In this document: positions 15,227 through 18,050 of the stretch, one piece after another
Position numbering within the stretch: position 1 is the stretch's first letter
Layout of the letters: every line of letters starts with the position of its first letter
From: RUG563 sp964549135
GTDB lineage: Bacteria; Bacillota; Clostridia; Christensenellales; Aristaeellaceae
Length of the DNA: 18,050 nt
Reading direction: 5' to 3'
NCBI GenBank assembly: GCA_964549135.1
Contig: CAZJUJ010000058.1
Location: 1-18,050 of the forward strand
Notes under the pieces: model-generated
The model's input: the letters and a program-made list of their open reading frames with translations, nothing else
What the model was told of the DNA's origin: nothing
Database searches by the model: none
Made by a program: the position numbers and the translations under genes

Positions 15227-15271
15227 TTTCTCGCCTCCTTGCCGGTTCCGCGGGCATCCCCGTGGTTTTTC

Positions 15272-15285
15272 AGAATGCGCGTTCG
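15272..15285 (-). promoter_or_regulatory. LexA (DinR) SOS box at the uvrB promoter
   Basis: The minus strand reads CGAACGCGCATTCT, matching 12 of 14 positions of the Gram-positive consensus CGAACRNRYGTTYC. It covers about +1 to +14 of the predicted uvrB start, a usual position for repression. Confidence 0.7.
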
Positions 15286-15291
15286 CATTTT

Positions 15292-15320
15292 ATTGTATCA
15301 TATGCGGCAGGCTTTGCCAA
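15292..15320 (-). promoter_or_regulatory. Promoter of uvrB
   Basis: On the minus strand TTGGCA (15320-15315), a 17-nt spacer and TACAAT (15297-15292). The predicted start is near 15285, giving a leader of about 60 nt. Confidence 0.75.
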
Positions 15321-15483
15321 CAAAAAAATTTGGCTTTTCCGCCGCGCAATCCGGGGCCTTGCGGCGCATATGCTGATAAAAACTTGCTGGAAGCGGCTTT
15401 GCGCCCTTTTGCTGCGGAAATTTTTCGGCCCGTCCGGGGACACAATGACCGCGAAAAAGAGATTTTTTGCGGAGGTGCATCCC

Positions 15484-16737
15484 ATGCCCCAGTATCAGAT
15501 CAGCCATTCGCCCCGCCTATCCGGGGAGGTTCCCATCAGCACCGCCAAGAACGCCGTGCTGCCCATTCTGGCGGCCTGTCTAATGACCAAGGAGGAAATC
15601 ATTCTGCATCAGGTGCCCCTGCTTACCGATACCGGCCACATGCTGGATATTCTTTCGGTCTGCGGGGCGGAAATCAAGCGGGAGGGAAGGGATGTCTGCC
15701 TCCGGGTACTAAGCCCCAAAAGCCCTTTGGAAAACGAATTAATGCGCACCATGCGGGCCTCGGTGCTGGTGCTGGGGCCGCTGACCGCCCGGTGCGGCGC
15801 CTGCTGCCTTTCCATGCCCGGGGGCTGCGCCATTGGGCAAAGGCCCATCGATCTGCATCTCAAGGGGCTGCAGAAGCTGGGGGCGCGGGTGGAATTATCC
15901 GGCGGGCTGGTGCAGGTCAGCGGCAGGCTCACCGGGGCCAATATCTATCTGGATTTTCCCAGCGTGGGGGCCACGGAAAACCTGGTCATGGCGGCAGCCC
16001 TGGCCAAGGGCGTCACCCGGATCGAAAACGCCGCCAAGGAGCCGGAGATCGTCGATCTATGCCATTTTCTCTGCGCCATGGGGGCGCGCATCGCCGGGGC
16101 GGGCACAGCCAATATCATGGTGGAGGGCGTGGAAACGCTCCATGGGGCGGAATACACCCCCATTCCCGATCGCATCGAGGCGGGCACCCTGGCCTGCGCC
16201 GCCGCCATTACCGATGGGCATGTGCTGTTGCAGGGCGCGCGGGGAGAGCATATGCGGGCGCTGCTCTTCAAGCTGTCGGAGGCGGGGGTCATCTGCCGGG
16301 AGGATCAGCGGGGCCTGCGCCTGATGGGCCGGGCCCGGCATCCCATGGAGGCCCGCACCCTTTCCTATCCCGGCTTTCCCACCGATATGCAGGCACCGCT
16401 GATGGCGGTGGCCACCCAGACCCGGGGCCTTTCCGTTTTTCTGGAAACCATCTTTGAAAATCGCTACATGCATGTGGTGGAATTCAAGCGGCTGGGGGCG
16501 GATATCCGGGTGGAGGGCCAATTGGCGCTGATTCAGGGCGGCGCGCCGCTGACGGGGGCGCATGTGACCGCTACCGATTTACGGGCCGCCGCCGCCCTGA
16601 TGCTGGCCGGGCTTGCCGCCCAGGGGCAGACCATCCTTTCCGATCCGGCGGGGCATCTGATGCGGGGCTATGAGGGTCTGGAAGAAAAGCTGCGCATGCT
16701 GGGGGCCAATACCGGCAAAATTGGGGCAGACCCTTGA
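15484..16737 (+). CDS. murA: UDP-N-acetylglucosamine 1-carboxyvinyltransferase
   Basis: First committed step of peptidoglycan synthesis: transfers enolpyruvate from phosphoenolpyruvate to UDP-GlcNAc in the cytosol. The 417 residues are normal. Visible: Lys22-Asn23 (STAKNAVLPI), MRASVLVLGP (90-99), the mobile loop PGGCAIGQRP with Cys115 (the residue attacked by fosfomycin in sensitive enzymes), DRIEAGT (229-235), FPTDMQAP with Asp301, and TDLRAAAALM (364-373). The usual HIDRGYE near the C-terminus reads HLMRGYE, keeping the Arg but not the Asp. ATG 15484 has GGAGGTG at 6 nt; an in-frame ATG at 15445 and the still longer open frame have no site and add non-homologous sequence. Many Bacillota have two MurA paralogues, and which one this is cannot be told. 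It is divergent from uvrB; no convincing promoter was found. Confidence 0.96.
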   Translation: MPQYQISHSPRLSGEVPISTAKNAVLPILAACLMTKEEIILHQVPLLTDTGHMLDILSVCGAEIKREGRDVCLRVLSPKSPLENELMRTMRASVLVLGPLTARCGACCLSMPGGCAIGQRPIDLHLKGLQKLGARVELSGGLVQVSGRLTGANIYLDFPSVGATENLVMAAALAKGVTRIENAAKEPEIVDLCHFLCAMGARIAGAGTANIMVEGVETLHGAEYTPIPDRIEAGTLACAAAITDGHVLLQGARGEHMRALLFKLSEAGVICREDQRGLRLMGRARHPMEARTLSYPGFPTDMQAPLMAVATQTRGLSVFLETIFENRYMHVVEFKRLGADIRVEGQLALIQGGAPLTGAHVTATDLRAAAALMLAGLAAQGQTILSDPAGHLMRGYEGLEEKLRMLGANTGKIGADP

Positions 16738-16797
16738 CGAAAGGCCGCGATCCATGGAAAATGGAAAGGGTTCTCACAAAAGGAGGGGGTTTTTCTC

Positions 16798-17490
16798 ATG
16801 AAAAATAAGAAGCGCAGTGCCGGCACCATCCTCGGCCATATTCTCTTTCTCTCGCTGGCGCTGTCCGTTGTCTATTCCGCCGTGCGCCTGGTGCTTGCGC
16901 CCGAAACCGCGCCGGAGGGCGGGGAATATGTGAAGGTCAAGAGCGATTATCTATTGATGGTCACCCAATGCGTGCTGGGGCTCATCGTTATGACCCTCCC
17001 TTCCCTGATCACCCGGAAATGGAAGCTGGAAATTCCCCATTTCGTCTATCTCCTGTATTATCTCTTCCTGTATTGCTCGGTATTCCTGGGCGAGGTTTTC
17101 CAGTTTTATTATATCGTGCCCCATTGGGATACCATGCTCCATTTTTTCTCCGGCGGCATGCTGGGGGCGCTGGGCTTTATTCTGGTGGATCTGCTCAACC
17201 GGGAAGCAAAAGTGCGGGTGCAGCTCAGCCCGCTCTTCGTTTCCATTTTCGCCTTCTGCTTTGCCCTGGCAGCCGGGGCGGTATGGGAAATTTATGAATA
17301 TACCTGCGATGGCCTGATGAAGCTGAACATGCAGAAATATGCCACCGAGCAGGGCGTGGAGCTGATTGGCCGGAGCGCCCTGAGGGATACCATGAAGGAT
17401 ATTATCTTTGACGCCCTGGCTGCGCTGATCGTTTCGGTGCTGGGGTATCTGAGCATTTCCAGAAAGGCCGCTCAGGAGCGCCTGAAATAA
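16798..17490 (+). CDS. DUF2238/YjdF-like membrane protein
   Basis: A 230-residue integral membrane protein with about five to six hydrophobic helices (roughly 10-30, 52-68, 80-100, 112-130, 145-165 and 205-222). Conserved polar pieces sit at membrane edges: FYYIVPHWDTMLHFFSGGML, AGAVWEIYEYTCDGL and a late LRDTMKDIIFDALAALIV. These fit the DUF2238/YjdF-type family, whose function is not established; the assignment is from recall of the pattern. The His/Asp/Glu-rich edges might bind metal, but that is a guess. AAAGGAGGGGG lies about 8 nt before the ATG. It follows murA by 60 nt without a terminator, so co-transcription is plausible. Confidence 0.75.
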   Translation: MKNKKRSAGTILGHILFLSLALSVVYSAVRLVLAPETAPEGGEYVKVKSDYLLMVTQCVLGLIVMTLPSLITRKWKLEIPHFVYLLYYLFLYCSVFLGEVFQFYYIVPHWDTMLHFFSGGMLGALGFILVDLLNREAKVRVQLSPLFVSIFAFCFALAAGAVWEIYEYTCDGLMKLNMQKYATEQGVELIGRSALRDTMKDIIFDALAALIVSVLGYLSISRKAAQERLK

Positions 17491-17499
17491 CGTCCTCTC

Positions 17500-17553
17500 C
17501 CCCCGTTCTGTTTTTTCGCTTTTCCGCATACCTATGAAAAAAACGAATGGGGG
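17500..17553 (+). promoter_or_regulatory. Inverted repeat covering the ribosome binding site of the next gene
   Basis: Bases 17500-17517 pair with 17536-17553 (16 of 18 positions, including one G:T wobble; two mismatches at 17509-17510), with an 18-nt loop. The 3' arm ends in GGGGG, the only Shine-Dalgarno-like sequence for the ATG at 17563, so the folded RNA would hide it. It could be a translational control element or chance in a low-complexity stretch. Confidence 0.5.
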
Positions 17554-17562
17554 CATGAAGGC

Positions 17563-17967
17563 ATGGCACAGCAGGCAGCACGGCGCGTCCGGCGCGCTTC
17601 TTCCCAGGAAAATCCCCTCTGGCGGGGCATTCTTGTCTCCGTCGCGGCAACGGCGGCGGCGGTGATCCTCTTCGCCGTCATCATCGGGCTGACCGATGTA
17701 TCGGATGGCGTAATCCGTATCGTCAATCAACTCATCAAAATCGGCGCCATTTTTCTGGGGGTCAGGGCCATCGTGCCCCGGGGCGCCGAAAACGGCGTGC
17801 GAAAGGGCGCGCTGCTGGGGCTGATCTATATGGGCGTGGGCGTGCTTGTCTATGCGCTGCTTTCCGCGCAGCGGCTGACGCTGCTGGGCTATCTCATCGA
17901 CCTGATGATGGGCGTGGCGGCAGGCGGACTCTCCGGAATGATCCTCAGCAGCCTGGGCAAGGGCTGA
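17563..17967 (+). CDS. TIGR04086-like small membrane protein
   Basis: A 134-residue protein with a basic N-terminus (RRVRRAS) and four hydrophobic helices (about 23-43, 53-69, 80-100 and 105-130), rich in Gly and Ala. Size, topology and pieces such as NQLIKIGAIFLGVRA and GVRKGALLGLIYMGV fit the TIGR04086 membrane family common in Clostridia; its function is unknown. ATG 17563 is the only start in this frame near the helices; GGGGG at 17549-17553 lies 9 nt upstream and can be paired into a hairpin. The gene follows the DUF2238-like gene by 72 nt. The palindrome at 18003-18041 lies 35 nt past the stop. Confidence 0.75.
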   Translation: MAQQAARRVRRASSQENPLWRGILVSVAATAAAVILFAVIIGLTDVSDGVIRIVNQLIKIGAIFLGVRAIVPRGAENGVRKGALLGLIYMGVGVLVYALLSAQRLTLLGYLIDLMMGVAAGGLSGMILSSLGKG

Positions 17968-18002
17968 GGGGACGGGAAAACGGGGAAACGGGGAAAATAT
18001 TT

Positions 18003-18041
18003 GCGGGGGAACCACTTTTGAGTCAAAAGTGGTTCCCCCGC
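18003..18041. repeat. 39-nt perfect palindrome, core CTTTTGAGTCAAAAG
   Basis: Bases 18003-18021 pair perfectly with 18023-18041 around a central G. The core equals that at 15-51 (middle base G instead of C), while the outer arms differ (GGGGGAACC with GGTTCCCCC here, GGGAGGGGA with TCTCCTCCC there) and remain complementary. It is preceded by three CGGGGAAA-like units (17973-17997) and followed by no T-run. It lies just past a gene, as the first copy does. Confidence 0.88.
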
Positions 18042-18050
18042 GCCCCCTCC

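Noticed and set aside
15315..15345. Short AT-rich hairpin between uvrB and murA as a terminator (GCCAA...TTGGC, TTTT)
   Set aside because: Only five pairs with an A-rich loop, in a divergent promoter region where no terminator is expected.
15262..15483. N-terminal extension of MurA
   Set aside because: GGAGGTG directly before ATG 15484 and the family-typical N-terminus fix the start; the extension overlaps the uvrB promoter region.
1..18050. tRNA, rRNA, riboswitch, IS element or phage gene
   Set aside because: No cloverleaf, known riboswitch core, transposase or integrase motif was recognised on either strand by eye; a profile search could still find a weak one.

Overview
This is about 18 kb of a GC-rich Bacillota chromosome, probably an uncultured Clostridia-type gut bacterium. 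The lineage is inferred from gene content: a YetF/DUF421 gene next to a DUF4363 gene, a TIGR04086-type membrane protein, SH3b plus NodB deacetylase architecture, Gram-positive style ribosome binding sites (AGGAGG) and a Gram-positive LexA box. No rRNA, tRNA, CRISPR array, phage or transposase is visible. The species cannot be named from this window.

Layout, left to right. (1) A 37-nt palindrome (15-51), then a secreted LysM protein on the minus strand (54-794, probable TTG start). (2) A plus-strand group: YetF/DUF421 (896-1621), DUF4363 (1623-2006), and pgsA (2050-2619) with its own near-consensus promoter and a terminator. (3) A minus-strand secreted polysaccharide deacetylase (2680-4467), whose roughly 490-nt leader is filled by a 15-bp tandem array. 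(4) About 2.1 kb with no credible gene (5040-7130), made of G-poor tandem repeats of 30 bp, about 88 bp and loosely about 123 bp. (5) nagB on the minus strand (7206-7925) with clear promoter and terminator. (6) A G-rich degenerate array of about 47 bp (8080-8400), skewed opposite to the first tract and ending in the terminator of the next gene. (7) A minus-strand block: secreted Cys-pair repeat protein (8443-10449), HtrA-like protease (10860-12128), PflX-like radical SAM protein (12274-13143) and uvrB (13220-15226). (8) A plus-strand block: murA (15484-16737), a DUF2238/YjdF-like membrane protein (16798-17490) and a TIGR04086-like membrane protein (17563-17967). (9) A second palindrome (18003-18041) with the same core as the first.

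Many genes concern the cell envelope: MurA commits UDP-GlcNAc to peptidoglycan, NagB returns amino-sugar phosphate to glycolysis, the deacetylase probably modifies wall glycan, the LysM protein probably binds it, PgsA makes the phosphatidylglycerol precursor, and HtrA handles exported protein quality control. uvrB is DNA repair and carries a LexA-box match at its promoter.

The most unusual content is non-coding: a run of tandem arrays whose period grows from 15 to 30 to 88 bp away from the deacetylase gene, an oppositely skewed array on the other side of nagB, and a dispersed palindrome whose arms covary while its core is constant. No complete new multi-gene system was found; these repeats are the strongest candidates for undescribed biology.
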